NCBI GenBank assembly: GCA_913775525.1
Contig: CAJYLH010000008.1
Coordinates: 1 to 64,000, forward strand
Source: an uncultured Chryseobacterium sp.
GTDB lineage: Bacteria; Bacteroidota; Bacteroidia; Flavobacteriales; Weeksellaceae
DNA length: 64,000 nt
Direction of reading: 5' to 3'
In this document: one piece after another, positions 25,591-37,400 of the stretch
Layout of the letters: each line of letters begins with the position of its first letter
Position numbering within the stretch: the stretch's first letter is position 1
Made by a program: the position numbers and the translations under genes
The notes under the pieces: model-generated
The model's input: only the letters and a program-made list of their open reading frames with translations
What the model was told of the DNA's origin: nothing
Databases searched by the model: none

Positions 25591-26505
25591 TTATACCATC
25601 AGCCACTCATTCACCAGTGAGGCTGCCAGGCGGGCCGTCCGGTCCTGGATATCATACAGAGGATTTACTTCTGCCACATCCAGTGCCACAAGTTTTTCCT
25701 GCTTCAGGATATGCCTGTAAAAATGCATGAATGCCGCATCCGTAAAAATACCATTATAAGCAGCGGCCGAAACCCCCGGAGCAATGGAAGCATTGAAAAC
25801 ATCCATACAAATGGTAAGATAGACCACATCCACAGAGTCAAAAAGGTCATTGATGCGCTGATATACCGATGGAAGGTTTTCAAAAAACAGTTCATCAGCC
25901 AGGATATACTTCATGCCGTACTGATGTGCCGTATCAAACAATTTCAGCGTATTGGAATTCCGCTGGATGCCGATATGCAGTGAATGGATGTCTCCTTCCT
26001 GTGCTACCTGCCAGAATCCGGTACCGGAACTCGCTCCTATACCCTGTTCAGGCATACGGTTGTCAAAATGGGCATCGATGTTGATGATTCCCACTTTCTG
26101 TTCGGGAAAAGCCGTTTTAAGACCAAGGTAATGGCCATACATCACTTCATGACCACCTCCCAGAACAAGGGAACGGGCCCCTTTAAGCAGGACTTTAGAT
26201 ACTTTTTTAGCCAGATCAGCCTGAGCCTGTTCCAGGTTTCCGCCTTCACAGCTCATATTGCCAAAATCCAGCAGGGAGAAATCCGGAAGGATCACCGGGA
26301 AATTGGACATATTTTTCCTGATGATGTCGGGAGCATCCTTAGCTCCTTCCCTTCCTTTATTGCGTTGGACACCTTCATCCACGGCAAAGCCATGCAATAC
26401 GAAGTCGCCTTTTGAGACTGCATCATAATCTGTTTCCTGCCTTACCCTTTGAAAAATCCTGTGATGAAGAAGCTCTTCACCGTCTAATCTGCCTTGCCAA
26501 ATCAT
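25591..26505 (-). CDS. hutG: formimidoylglutamase (arginase/ureohydrolase family)
   Basis: A 304-aa ureohydrolase that would split N-formimidoyl-L-glutamate to glutamate and formamide, the last step of histidine use. Binuclear metal ligands are visible: H119 (GGGHE), D144/H146/D148 (NIDAHFDNR) and D235 in TICMDVFNASIAPGVSAAAY. The last motif lacks the usual second Asp of S-x-D-x-D, as is common in Bacteroidetes HutG proteins. Its neighbour on the same strand is hutI, supporting HutG over arginase or agmatinase. hutH and hutU are not in the window. Confidence 0.85.
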   Translation of the reverse strand: MIWQGRLDGEELLHHRIFQRVRQETDYDAVSKGDFVLHGFAVDEGVQRNKGREGAKDAPDIIRKNMSNFPVILPDFSLLDFGNMSCEGGNLEQAQADLAKKVSKVLLKGARSLVLGGGHEVMYGHYLGLKTAFPEQKVGIINIDAHFDNRMPEQGIGASSGTGFWQVAQEGDIHSLHIGIQRNSNTLKLFDTAHQYGMKYILADELFFENLPSVYQRINDLFDSVDVVYLTICMDVFNASIAPGVSAAAYNGIFTDAAFMHFYRHILKQEKLVALDVAEVNPLYDIQDRTARLAASLVNEWLMV

Positions 26506-26675
26506 TGTCTGTTATTTTGATCAGTAATCCATACCTGAAGACCTTGCTGTTGCCGGCCCATCTTTGTATTGTTTTATTTTGATATGATGGAAGCGAATAT
26601 AATTCCAAACCTCTTTTAAAAGTTCAAAAAATCCGATGAAATGAAATTAAGCCCTACCCGGCTACTGTTTATCGG

Positions 26676-27914
26676 TTAACTTTTCGATTCATTTCCGCTG
26701 ATGTACACTTTTTCCGGCTTTAAACTTCCCTGGTAGTATAGGACGTTCTGAAAATTACCGGTGAAAAAAGTGATAAAATCCGCCTTCATGCCTTCCACCA
26801 GTCTTCCTCTGTCTTCCAGTCCCAGTGCATACGCTGACCTGAAGGTTATTCCGGCAAGCACTTCTGCGGTAGTAAGCTTTTCATACGTTGCCAGGATCGA
26901 TGCCTGTGCAATCAGGTTGCCCATAGGAGCAGACCCCGGGTTCCAGTCGCTGGCAATCGCCAGGATGGCACCTGCATCGAGCAGCTTCCGGGCCGGAGTG
27001 AACTTTTCACCCAGGCCGAGGCTGGCACCGGGCAATGCTGTAGCTACTGTATCTGAATTTGCGAGATACGCAATATCCTCTTCAATCGTTGCTTCCAGGT
27101 GGTCTGCAGATTTTGCACCGACTTCCACGGCAACTCGGGAGCTTCCGGGAGTAAACTGATCTGCATGAACGGTAATTTCAAAACCTAATTCTTTAGTTTT
27201 AAGGAGGAAATCCCTGCTTTCCTCAGGCTGGAATGCTGATTTTTCAATGAAGATATCCACACGGGCGGCCAGGTTTTCCTTTTTTACCTCAGGGAGAATT
27301 TCGGTGAGGATATAATTCAGGTATTCTCCGTTGCTGCCGTTGTAATCCCTCGGTTTCAGATGGGCGGAAAGACAGGTCGGTACCAGAGTAGCCCCTGTTT
27401 TCTGCTGTGCTCTTTTAATGATCCGCAACATCTTCAGCTCATTATTTTTATCAAGGCCGTAACCGCTTTTAATTTCGATGGTGGTAATGCCGAATGATAT
27501 CAGGAATTCTATCCTTTGCATCAGGGTCTCCAGCAGCATTTCTTCAGATGCTTCCCGGGTATGCTGCACGGAGCTCCAGATTCCTCCACCGCTTTCAGCG
27601 ATTTCAAGATAACTTTTTCCGGCATTCCTCATCGCAAAATCATTCGCCCGGTTACCGCCGAAACAGATATGGGTATGGGAATCCGTAAAGGCAGGCAAAG
27701 CCACTTGCTCTCCTTCGATTTTTTCGGTTTCAATACCGGGATTTTCTAATTCCAGGGCATTGAATTTCCCGATTTTAAGAATTTTGCCGTTCTCTACCAG
27801 AATGCCTCCATCGGTGATGATGTCAAGCTGTTCATCAGACAGCTTTCCCCTCAGGGGCAGGTTGGCCAGGGTCAGTATCTGTTTAAAAGGTCCTATTAAT
27901 TTCATAGAATACAT
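26676..27914 (-). CDS. hutI: imidazolonepropionase
   Basis: A 412-aa amidohydrolase-superfamily enzyme opening the imidazolone ring in histidine degradation. Metal and substrate motifs: DSHTHICFGGNRANDF (about 78-93), ITVHADQFTP, SADHLEATIEED and ASDWNPGSAPMGN. Either the Met at 27914 or MKLIGPFKQIL at 27905 may start it. It lies 170 bp upstream of hutG in the same direction. Confidence 0.94.
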   Translation of the reverse strand: MYSMKLIGPFKQILTLANLPLRGKLSDEQLDIITDGGILVENGKILKIGKFNALELENPGIETEKIEGEQVALPAFTDSHTHICFGGNRANDFAMRNAGKSYLEIAESGGGIWSSVQHTREASEEMLLETLMQRIEFLISFGITTIEIKSGYGLDKNNELKMLRIIKRAQQKTGATLVPTCLSAHLKPRDYNGSNGEYLNYILTEILPEVKKENLAARVDIFIEKSAFQPEESRDFLLKTKELGFEITVHADQFTPGSSRVAVEVGAKSADHLEATIEEDIAYLANSDTVATALPGASLGLGEKFTPARKLLDAGAILAIASDWNPGSAPMGNLIAQASILATYEKLTTAEVLAGITFRSAYALGLEDRGRLVEGMKADFITFFTGNFQNVLYYQGSLKPEKVYISGNESKS

Positions 27915-28096
27915 TATGCTAAGTTAAAGCTGGTATGAGAAACCCGGGTTTAAGATTTCATCATAATGCTTCGTCATTTCACTCTCAAAAATACTCAAAA
28001 TAATCGGAACATCTGAATGGATGACTGACAGGGCGGTAATCCCTGAAAGTCAGCCGAAGTGTGCAGGAAGTTTTGCTGAAGCTCGCCTAAATTTCC

Positions 28097-28104
28097 TATC
28101 TTTG
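28097..28104 (+). promoter_or_regulatory. promoter -7 box of ruvB operon
   Basis: TATCTTTG on the plus strand, 21 nt upstream of the ruvB ATG. Confidence 0.65.
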
Positions 28105-28124
28105 AAGTAAATGAAAATGAATTA

Positions 28125-29147
28125 ATGCCAGATTTTTTACATCCGGATAAAGATAATTTTTCCCGCGAAGAACTTTTGCAGGAAGAGCAGATCCGTCCCC
28201 AGAGTTTCAAAGATTTTGCAGGGCAGCGGAAAACTTTGGAGAATCTTGAAGTATTTGTTACCGCTGCCAAAAAAAGAGGCGGCGCGCTGGACCATGTGCT
28301 GCTGCACGGCCCTCCCGGACTGGGAAAAACCACTTTGGCCAACATTATTGCCAATGAGCTTGGCGTTAACTGTAAAATTACTTCCGGGCCTGTACTGGAT
28401 AAACCCGGCAGCCTTGCAGGGCTGCTGACCAACCTGGAAGAAAATGACGTCCTGTTTATCGATGAGATCCACCGGCTCTCACCGGTTGTAGAGGAATACC
28501 TCTACTCCGCCATGGAAGATTACAAGATCGACATCATGCTGGAAACCGGTCCTAATGCCAGAAGCGTCCAGATTGGCCTGAACCCTTTCACCCTGGTAGG
28601 CGCAACCACCAGAAGCGGGATGCTGACAAAACCTATGCTGGCTAGATTCGGAATCCAGAGCAGGCTGGAATATTACAGCATTGAGCTTTTATCCATGATT
28701 ATCCAACGGAGCTCAAGGGTATTGGGTGTAAAGATCTATGAAGATGCTGCGATTGAAATTGCGCGCAGGAGCCGCGGAACGCCAAGGATTGCGAATGCCC
28801 TGTTAAGAAGGGTGCGCGACTTTGCCGAAATCAAAGGCAACGGGGAAATTGAAATCAACATCACCAAATATGCACTGAATTCCCTGAATGTGGATGAATT
28901 CGGCCTTGATGAAATGGATAACAAAATCATGCGGGTGATGATTGAAAACTTTAAAGGAAAACCAGTAGGAATTTCTGCCCTGGCTACCTCCATCGGTGAA
29001 AACCCTGAAACACTTGAAGAAGTCTACGAACCGTTCCTGATCCAGGAAGGATTCATCATCCGGACCCCGAGAGGAAGAGAGGTAACCGAAAAGGCCTATA
29101 CTCACCTGAACATTTCAAGGCCCAGGAATCCGGGAGAATTGTTTTAA
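28125..29147 (+). CDS. ruvB: Holliday junction branch migration helicase RuvB
   Basis: A 340-aa AAA+ motor that drives branch migration with RuvA. Walker A is [11 protein letters not shown] near residues 63-73, Walker B is LFIDEIHRL, sensor 1 lies in GATTRSGML, and the Arg finger is in the [13 protein letters not shown] region. The C-terminal winged helix ends [14 protein letters not shown]. It heads a plus-strand run ruvB-paiB-MBL-coaE with short gaps. Confidence 0.98.
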   Translation: MPDFLHPDKDNFSREELLQEEQIRPQSFKDFAGQRKTLENLEVFVTAAKKRGGALDHVLLHGPPGLGKTTLANIIANELGVNCKITSGPVLDKPGSLAGLLTNLEENDVLFIDEIHRLSPVVEEYLYSAMEDYKIDIMLETGPNARSVQIGLNPFTLVGATTRSGMLTKPMLARFGIQSRLEYYSIELLSMIIQRSSRVLGVKIYEDAAIEIARRSRGTPRIANALLRRVRDFAEIKGNGEIEINITKYALNSLNVDEFGLDEMDNKIMRVMIENFKGKPVGISALATSIGENPETLEEVYEPFLIQEGFIIRTPRGREVTEKAYTHLNISRPRNPGELF

Positions 29148-29185
29148 AACCCAAAATGATACACTCCAGAAGATTACCATAGCCT

Positions 29186-29797
29186 ATGTTTGTCCCTAAA
29201 TTATATAAAAGCGAAGACCGGCAGCTGATGAAAGAGATCATCAGTGAAAATGCCTTTGCCCTGCTGATTTCATCTGCGGATAAGATCCGGGCCACCCATT
29301 CTATGATGATCCTGAATGAAGATGATCCTTACAACCCATATATCGAAACCCATATATCGAAAGCAAATCCACAGGCCAAAGTACTGAACAACGGTTCAGA
29401 AGTCCTGTGTGACTTCTTAGGGGCCCACACCTATATTTCCAGCAGCTGGTATGACCATATGAATGTTTCCACATGGAATTATGAGGCAGTTCAGATCTAC
29501 GGAACCGTTGAGCTGATGACCCAGGAAGAGCTGTACAGTCATCTGGAAAAGCTTACCTTGAAATATGAGAAAGCCCAGAAATGCCCGGTACTGGTAAACG
29601 ATATGGGAAAAGATTTTGTGGAGAAGGAAATGAAGGGCGCATTCGGCATCAAAATAATTCCAACGGAAATATTCATCCAGCAGAAACTCTCACAGAACAG
29701 AAAGGAAAACGACTATCAGAATATCATCCGAGAGCTTGAAAAAGGTGACAGCAATGCAAAGGCTATTGCTGAAAAGATGCAACAACTGAATACATGA
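29186..29797 (+). CDS. FMN-binding PaiB-like protein
   Basis: A 203-aa PaiB/FMN-binding negative regulator family protein with a split-barrel flavin-binding fold. The start MFVPKLYKSEDRQLMKEII and the segments IETHISKANPQ, FLGAHTYISSSWY and WNYEAVQIYGTVEL are typical of the family. Bacillus PaiB represses sporulation and protease genes, but no DNA-binding motif is obvious here, so a flavoprotein of unknown role is the safer description. It starts 38 bp after ruvB. Confidence 0.88.
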   Translation: MFVPKLYKSEDRQLMKEIISENAFALLISSADKIRATHSMMILNEDDPYNPYIETHISKANPQAKVLNNGSEVLCDFLGAHTYISSSWYDHMNVSTWNYEAVQIYGTVELMTQEELYSHLEKLTLKYEKAQKCPVLVNDMGKDFVEKEMKGAFGIKIIPTEIFIQQKLSQNRKENDYQNIIRELEKGDSNAKAIAEKMQQLNT

Positions 29798-29816
29798 ACC
29801 TAAATATAAATATGAT

Positions 29817-30683
29817 ATGAAACTATATCCGATCCAATGCGGAAAATTTAAGCTGGATGGCGGTGCCATGTTTGGGGTCGTCCCCAAAAGCTTATGGGAG
29901 AAAACAAATCCGGCAGACGAAAGAAACCTTATTGAACTGGGTACCCGGTCACTGCTCATCGAAGACGGTAAAAAACTGATCCTGGTAGACTGCGGACTGG
30001 GAGATAAGCAGGATGAGAAGTTCTTCAGCCACTATTCACTGTGGGGCGATGATAATCTTGATAAGAATCTTAAAAAGTACGGTTTCGTACGTGAGGATAT
30101 TACCGATGTTTTCCTTACCCACCTTCACTTTGACCACTGTGGCGGAGCGATTGAATGGAACGATGAGAGAACAGGTTACCGGCCTGCTTTTAAGAATGCC
30201 CACTTCTGGACCAACGAAAACCACTGGCAATGGGCTACCGAGCCTAATGCAAGGGAAAAAGCAAGCTTCCTGAAAGAGAACATCATCCCGATACAGGAAA
30301 GCGGACAGCTGAATTTCCTGCCACTCCCTAAAAACGGGAACTTCGGATTTGCACCGGACCTTAAAATGGATGTTATTTTTGTTGACGGCCATACGGAAAA
30401 GCAGATGCTTCCGGTATTGCAGTACCAGGAAAAAACTATTGTCTTTGCCGCAGACCTTATTCCTACCGCCGGCCATATCAACCAGGTATACGTAATGGGC
30501 TATGATACCAGGCCGCTTTTAACTTTAGAAGAAAAAGGTAAATTCCTGAAACAGTGTATTGATAATGAATACCTGCTGTTTTTCGAGCATGATGCCCACC
30601 ATGAGCTGGCCAGTCTTACCATGACCGAAAAGGGCGTAAGGCTTCATGAAACCTACAGCTTTAACGAAGTATTCGGATATTAA
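29817..30683 (+). CDS. MBL-fold metallohydrolase
   Basis: A 288-aa metallo-beta-lactamase-fold hydrolase. The metal site is THLHFDHCGGA (about 99-109), with further ligands H in VDGHTEKQM, D in FAADLIPTAGH and the C-terminal EHDAHHEL. The overall plan resembles the AHL-lactonase/quorum-quenching group, but many such enzymes act on other esters or thioesters. No signal peptide, so cytoplasmic. It starts 19 bp after the PaiB-like gene. Confidence 0.9.
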   Translation: MKLYPIQCGKFKLDGGAMFGVVPKSLWEKTNPADERNLIELGTRSLLIEDGKKLILVDCGLGDKQDEKFFSHYSLWGDDNLDKNLKKYGFVREDITDVFLTHLHFDHCGGAIEWNDERTGYRPAFKNAHFWTNENHWQWATEPNAREKASFLKENIIPIQESGQLNFLPLPKNGNFGFAPDLKMDVIFVDGHTEKQMLPVLQYQEKTIVFAADLIPTAGHINQVYVMGYDTRPLLTLEEKGKFLKQCIDNEYLLFFEHDAHHELASLTMTEKGVRLHETYSFNEVFGY

Positions 30684-30692
30684 TCTTTACTT

Positions 30693-31322
30693 ATGGAAGA
30701 ATTACAATCAGAAACCCAACAGGCAGAGCCGGAACCGTCGCGAAAGATTATCGGGCTTACCGGAGGTATCGGTTCAGGCAAGACTACTGTTGCCCACTTC
30801 ATCGAGGAATTCGGATTTCCGGTCTATTATTCGGATGACAGGGCCAAGTCTATCGTGAATGACAATGAAGCCTTAAAAACTGAGATCCGGGCCCTTTTAG
30901 GGGACCAAGCTTACGACAGCAACGGACAGTACGATAGGAAATTTGTTGCAGAAAAAGTATTCAGCGATGCAGAGCTCCTCCATCGCCTGAATGAGATCAT
31001 TCACCCTGCCGTAAAGCTGGATTTTGAAGACTGGGTTAAAAGACAATCGAAATACCTCATCTTTAAGGAGACGGCCTTACTGTTTGAACTGAAGCTGAAC
31101 CAGCAGTGTGACCGTTCCTTACTGGTAACTGCAGAAGACAACATCAGGATCAAACGGGTCATGGACCGGGACGGAAAGACCTACCGGGAAATCCAGGCCA
31201 TTATGGAGAAGCAAATGCCCGAAAAGGAGAAGATCAAGCTGGCCGACTGTATCATCTACAACAACTCAGATTTAGAGGATCTGAAGGAGCAGACGGAACG
31301 CATCGTTTTTGATATTGAATAA
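30693..31322 (+). CDS. coaE: dephospho-CoA kinase
   Basis: A 209-aa enzyme for the last step of coenzyme A synthesis. The P-loop GLTGGIGSGKTTVAHFIEE is near residues 16-34, YYSDDRAK follows, and the lid Arg segment IRIKRVMDRDGKTYREIQAI is present. An extra ~12-residue acidic N-terminus precedes the domain. It starts 9 bp after the MBL gene and ends the operon at a strong terminator. Confidence 0.96.
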   Translation: MEELQSETQQAEPEPSRKIIGLTGGIGSGKTTVAHFIEEFGFPVYYSDDRAKSIVNDNEALKTEIRALLGDQAYDSNGQYDRKFVAEKVFSDAELLHRLNEIIHPAVKLDFEDWVKRQSKYLIFKETALLFELKLNQQCDRSLLVTAEDNIRIKRVMDRDGKTYREIQAIMEKQMPEKEKIKLADCIIYNNSDLEDLKEQTERIVFDIE

Positions 31323-31324
31323 AT

Positions 31325-31362
31325 AAAAGCCTCGTCAGAAATTTTTCTGACGAGGCTTTTTT
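31325..31362 (+). terminator. rho-independent terminator of the ruvB-coaE operon
   Basis: AAAAGCCTCGTCAGAAA / TTTCTGACGAGGCTTTT long stem with T-run, directly after the coaE stop. Confidence 0.92.
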
Positions 31363-31374
31363 ATGTAAAAAAAA

Positions 31375-31400
31375 ATAAGCTCTCATTTCTGAGAGCTTAT
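31375..31400 (-). terminator. rho-independent terminator of the 2149-aa metalloprotease gene
   Basis: An 11-bp stem ATAAGCTCTCA / TGAGAGCTTAT followed on the minus strand by TTTTTTTTTA. It is convergent with the coaE terminator. Confidence 0.9.
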
Positions 31401-31412
31401 CTTATGTTGAAA

Positions 31413-34400
31413 TTATTCTTTAATGAATTTTTTCTGTGCGGTAGTACCGTTATCATCGATGTCGATGACATATACCCCGTTGATCAGTTTGCTTACATCA
31501 ATCTTATTGTTCAGAATGATTCCGTTGGAGATCAGCTGTCCGGCAGCGCTATAAATCTTATAATTCGCCTTTTTGCTGATGTTCTTCACATTCAGGATTG
31601 AGCTTACCGGGTTAGGGTAAATCATAATCTGAGTCTGATCCAGCGGATTCGGTACAGGAAGCTTGGAAATCCTTACGGTATAATCTTCTACTTCTCCTGT
31701 AGCAAAGCTGGTACAGTTTACCGGGATTCCGTCTTTCTGCATCGCCACTCTCATCACTACATATTTATAATCTGTAAGACTGATGAATGCATCTGAAGGC
31801 ACCGTGAAAGTTCCGCTGACAGTAGTATCAGTATTCGCACCTGAAACAAGGATTCTCTCATCAATATCAAAGTATCCGTTTCTGTTGAAATCGATCCATA
31901 CAGCCACTCCTGCTTTAGCACCTCCGGCAAGGTTCTTATCAATTGAAATCTGGTTGTTTGTAGACCCCTGAATCAATTCTATGAACTTGGTCGGCACTCC
32001 TGTATAATCGGTATAGTTGGATGCAGCTGATGCATTCTCCATCTGATTTTTCCCGTTAGGAGTTACAGTAACTTTTGAGATGTACGCTCCGGTAGAACCT
32101 GAAGATGTCATCTGGCAATAGATCACCGTAGGGGTGGTAAAGAAGTACGGAGGTGTATAAGTTCCAGGAGTACCTGAACATACATTCGCCACCTGCATTT
32201 CATACTTTGTCAGTTCCGTTAATCCCTGGATCGTATAGGTATTAGTAGATACCGCTACAGTAGTCCAGCTCGGAATACCCACTTTTCTGTATCTCAGGAT
32301 ATAGGTTGCTCCCGGGAACGGATCCCAAACCACTGTAGCCGTTGTAGGCGTAAGGTTGGTGATGGTTAATCCCGGAGGAGGCAATTCACAGGTCCTTTCT
32401 GTAGTAAATACTTTAGGGTTTGAATATGGGTTCACAGTAGTTTCTCCATTACACTTGTTCGCTACCTGAACTTCATACGTCGTATATGGCGACAGGTTAG
32501 TCAGTGTATAGGTATTACCCGGTGTGGTAGGAATGGCTGTTACATCAATCCACTGGGTACTTCCCACTACTCTGTATCTTAATACATAGCTTGAGCTTGC
32601 TGCTACCGGTGCCCATGTCACTACTGCTGTAGTTGCCGTTACGTTACTGATGGTAACATTCGGAGGTGTAGGGTCGCAACGCGTGGTAAACGTCTTGATT
32701 GCTGTAGGCGTACCTGCCGTATTGCTACATACTGCAGAGATCTGCACATCATACGTGGTTGCCGGGGTAAGTCCTGTAATCGTTAACGGGATATTTCCGA
32801 TCAGCGTAGAAGCATATACATTGGTCCATGCTGTTGTTCCTGACACTCTGTACTGAACCAGGTAAGTCACATTATTGGTGGCTCCGGTCCATGTAACCGT
32901 AGCGGTATTATGGGTAACCGTAAATGTTGGTGCACCTGGTGTTGCTGTACTACAAGGTCTTAATCTTACCGTGTAATCCTCAACTTCACCATTGGTGGCC
33001 ACCTGACACATTACCGGCGCACTTGAACGCTTAAGTACTACTCTCATAGTAGTTGTAAGCGGACCGCTGTATGCCGTTGCCGGTACATTGAACAAGGCCG
33101 TTACAGGAGTTGTTGTACTGGCCGCAGATGCCATGATCTGCTCTGAAGCTTCGAAAACACCGTTTCTGTTAAAATCGATCCAAGCAGAAACTGCATCACT
33201 CTGTGTAGCACCGGACCATCCTTTAGCTACAGAAAGTTTGTTCCCTGTAGAACCGATATCCAATGTTACCAGTGTACTTGGTGTAGTATAGCTGATGTAG
33301 TTGGTCTGTACTGAAGTATTCGTCATTGCCGGGATTCCCAGGTTAACCGGAGTAACCGTTACATTGGAAATGAAATCCGTAGTTCCGGTACCGGTCATAT
33401 TACAGTACGTAATCGGCGTTGTTGTAAATGGTACAGATGAAGACCATGCTCCCTGAGTACCACCACATATGGTTGCTACCTGTACCTCATAAGCAGTCTG
33501 CTCGGTAAGGTTGGGAATGTTATAACTGTTACCATTGATTGGTGTTGGAGAAACATTCCATGTTCCTACAGGGTTTGTTGTTCTCCATCTTACCAAGTAG
33601 GTAGCACCGGTAGAAGAAATCCAGGATACTGTAGCGGTAGTTGCTGCAATATTACTCATCACGATTCCTGTTGGAGGAGCCGTAGTACAAGGCTGGATAT
33701 CTACAAACTTCACCTGATAGTCTTCTACTTCCCCATTGCTGGTAAGCGGTGAACAGGCATCGGTAGGCGTCAGGTAATATACGATAACGCGCATCTTCAC
33801 TTTGTTACCTCCGGTATAAGCATTGGCAGGCACATTGAATGTAGCTGTAACCGGTGTTGTAGAAGAATAACCGAGGTTCATGATTCTTTCACCTCCTGCA
33901 GTGGTTGATGGATTATTGTTGAAAATACCGTCACCGTTAAAGTCAATCCATGCATACGTAGAATACGTACTGGACAGGATAGTTCTTCCTACAGAAAGGG
34001 TATTATTCGTAGAGTTACGTGCTAATGTAATGGTCTTCGTTGCATCGTTGGAATAATCCGTATAGGTACTAGGTCCTGAGTTATTGGACATAGCAGGAGT
34101 ATTGGTTCCTGATACGGTTATGTTATTGATGTATCCATCCGTAACAGTCGCAGTACCGGAATTACAATAGGTAGAGGCCGGTGTAGTAAAGTTTACTGAA
34201 GTTGACCATGCTCCCGTGGTACCGCTACAGATGGTTGCTACCTGCACTTCATAAGTAGTCTGTGCATTCAGGTTAAGGATGGTATAAGGATTGGTGGCAG
34301 GATTGATTGTGGTCCATGCTCCTGTTCCTGTTCTGTATCTTAAAATATACGTTGCTCCTGTTGCACTTAACCATGAAACATTTGCCGATGCAGCTGTAAC

Positions 34401-37400
34401 GTTAGACACTGTAATTGGCGATGGCGCTGCAGAAGTACAAGGCTGCAGGTCCACGATCTTAACCGCATAGTCTTCAATCTCCCCGTTAGTGATATTAACA
34501 CAAGGATCATTGATGGTGCTGGTTGAAACAATCACTCTCATTCTCAGGGTTAACGGGCCGTTATAAGACGTTGCCGGAACTGTGAATGTATTGGTGATCG
34601 GTGTAGTTGTATTTGCGGTAGATGAAAGTACTCTTTCCGATGTTTCAAAAATACCGTTTCTGTTAAAGTCAATCCACGCTCCTACAGCTAATGAAGATGT
34701 GGTAGTGGTTAACCATGATTTGCTTACTGAAATGGTATTGTTTGTAGAGCTGCGTACCAGAGTAACAAGGTTATTGGCATTCGCAGAATAGTTCGTGTAA
34801 GAGTTAGCCCCTGTCGTATTACTCATAACATATGAGTTGGTTGGGGTTACCATTACATTGGAAATATATCCGTTGCTGTTATTGCCTGAAGTAATGTTAC
34901 AATAATTAACGGCTGGCGTTGCGAACTGATACGGGTTAGTATAGGTTCCGGTAATACCTGAACATACATAGGCTACCCTTACTTCATACTGAGTCTGCTC
35001 AGTCAGGTTATTGATCGTATAGGAGTTTGCTGTTAAAGGAACAGTGGTCCATGCAGTAGTTCCTACCTGTCTGTATTGTAATATATACGTTGCATTAGCA
35101 GCAGGATCCCACATTACATATGCTGACGTAGCTGTAATATTATTTACCGTAAGGTTCAATGGAGCGTTGGTTGAACATGCAATTGGTTGTACCAATTTTA
35201 CAGCATAGTCTTCTACTTCTCCATATGTAAAGCTCGTACACATAACCGGTGAAGAACTGAACTGCAAGGCCACTCTCATTTTAGTAGTTGCCGGTCCGTT
35301 ATAAGCACCTGCAGGAACTGAGAACGTTGCTGTAACCGGTGTTGTTGTACTGGCAGCAGAGTTCATTACCTGCTCTGAGGCTTCAAAAACTCCGTTTCGG
35401 TTAAAGTCAATCCATACGCCTACTGCTTCACTATAGTTTGTTCCGGTCCAGAATTTGGAAACGGAAACCGTATTGTTAGCAGAACCGATCACAAGATTAA
35501 CCAATGCACTCGGCGTATTTGAGTAATCTGTATAAGTACTTCCCTGAGAAGTGTTGCTCATTACAGAAGCACCGTTTGGAGTTACCGTTACATTGGAAAT
35601 ATACTCATCGGTAAAACTGCTGGACTGCATCGTACAGTACGTTAAACCTAATGTAGTAAATGTAGTGGAAGCGGAGAAGTTCCCTGTAGTTCCTGAGCAT
35701 ACATTGGCAACCTGTACTTCGTACTGAACTCCATCTGTCAGGTTAGTCAGTATAACAGAGTTTGTGGCAGCATTCACCTGAGTCCAGGTTGTGCTTCCTA
35801 CGGTACGGTAACGTACGATATAAGTAGCGCCGGAAGCAGCAGACCATGTCACTGTTGCCTGAGTCTGGGTAATTGCAGATACTGTAACTCCTGTAGGTGC
35901 CGCACTGGTACAGTTAGCTAGAGCTGCTACAGTCGCGTTGCCTATGGCATAGAATACATTATTGATTGCACTTACTCTGATCTTAACTGTTGCTCCTACA
36001 GTAAGGGCCCCAAATGTTAAGGTTTCGTTTCCGTCATTCGCTGTAGAAGTTGACAGAACATTCCAGGTAAGTCCGTTATCAGTCGTATAATCTATTTTAA
36101 CATTAGCAGCATTATAAGGTGCGGCGTTAGTGTTTACTACGTCCCAGGTTACATTGGTTGCACCGTTATTGTATACGGTAGCAGTAGTAACTTTAAAAGG
36201 GCCATCATTGGCTACTACAATCTGCTGATTGGCAAACTGCGTCTGCTGCTGGGTAGCAATCGGGCTGTTATCACGAACCGTTACTCTGAAGTTTGTGGTT
36301 CTTGCTACGGTAGAAACAGATTCCCAGCCATTGTTAGAGTTGTTTAAAACTCCGGCCAGTACAGAAGACAACTTAGGGAAATACCTTGTCGGACTTGTTG
36401 AAGGCGCAATTGATCTGAAAGTTGCACCGGTAGCAGTCGTTCCAAGGTTATTCTTATTAATGGTTACACTCGCATTATCCATTTCCTCCCATGTATAGGT
36501 CATAGGATCATTTTCTGCATCCGTTGCAGAAGCGGTTAATACAAATGCAGTTCCCTTAGGAATAGTATATGTAGGTAAAGCAGCAATTACCGGAGGGTTA
36601 TTGTTAACTGCCGTTTCAACATCACATGTTTTGTTGTTAAGGTTCGTCTGAACCTGAGCGATACTGGCTGCATGGAAGTAAGGGTCTGAGTGAGGCTGAA
36701 CATCTGTGTTTGCCCCGGTAATCCCGGCATATCCCATAATAGTTGATCCGGATCCCGGTTCAACATTTACACCTGTCCCCTCAAGGCCATGAGAGAATGT
36801 GTGGTTAGCTCCCAACTGGTGGCCCATTTCATGGGCTACATAATCAATATCGAAATTATCTCCCTGTGGAATACCATCCGCAGGTGAAGTATATCCTGAA
36901 CCCTTTTGGGTAGCCGTACTACTGGCAGGATCAATACATACACATCCGATACATCCTGCATTACCTCCTCCTCCGGAAGCACCGAATAAATGCCCGATAT
37001 CATAGTTGGCATTTCCGACATTTGCGGTAAGGGTCTGCTGAAGCTGTACATTCCAGTTGCCCATCTGAGCAGCCGGAGAGTATGGATCGGAATTCGGGTC
37101 TGTATAGATAACACCCGGGAAGTTTTGTAAATTCAGGTGTAAAGCGAAATCTTTTTCGAAAACACCGTTACATCTGGTTAGGGTGGCGTTGATCGCCGTT
37201 AATGCACCTGCAACGGTTCCGCCGAAATACTGGGTGTATTCCCCGGTCACCGACATGGCAAGACGCATAGTCCTGTATTTTTTATCTGATGATTTTGCAA
37301 AATCAGTAGTCTGGTTTGCAAATGACTTTCCATTCTGATACAGCTTAGCTATTTCTTCTTTGGAAAGTGCATCTTCATTCATAGAACAAAGAAAGCCTTC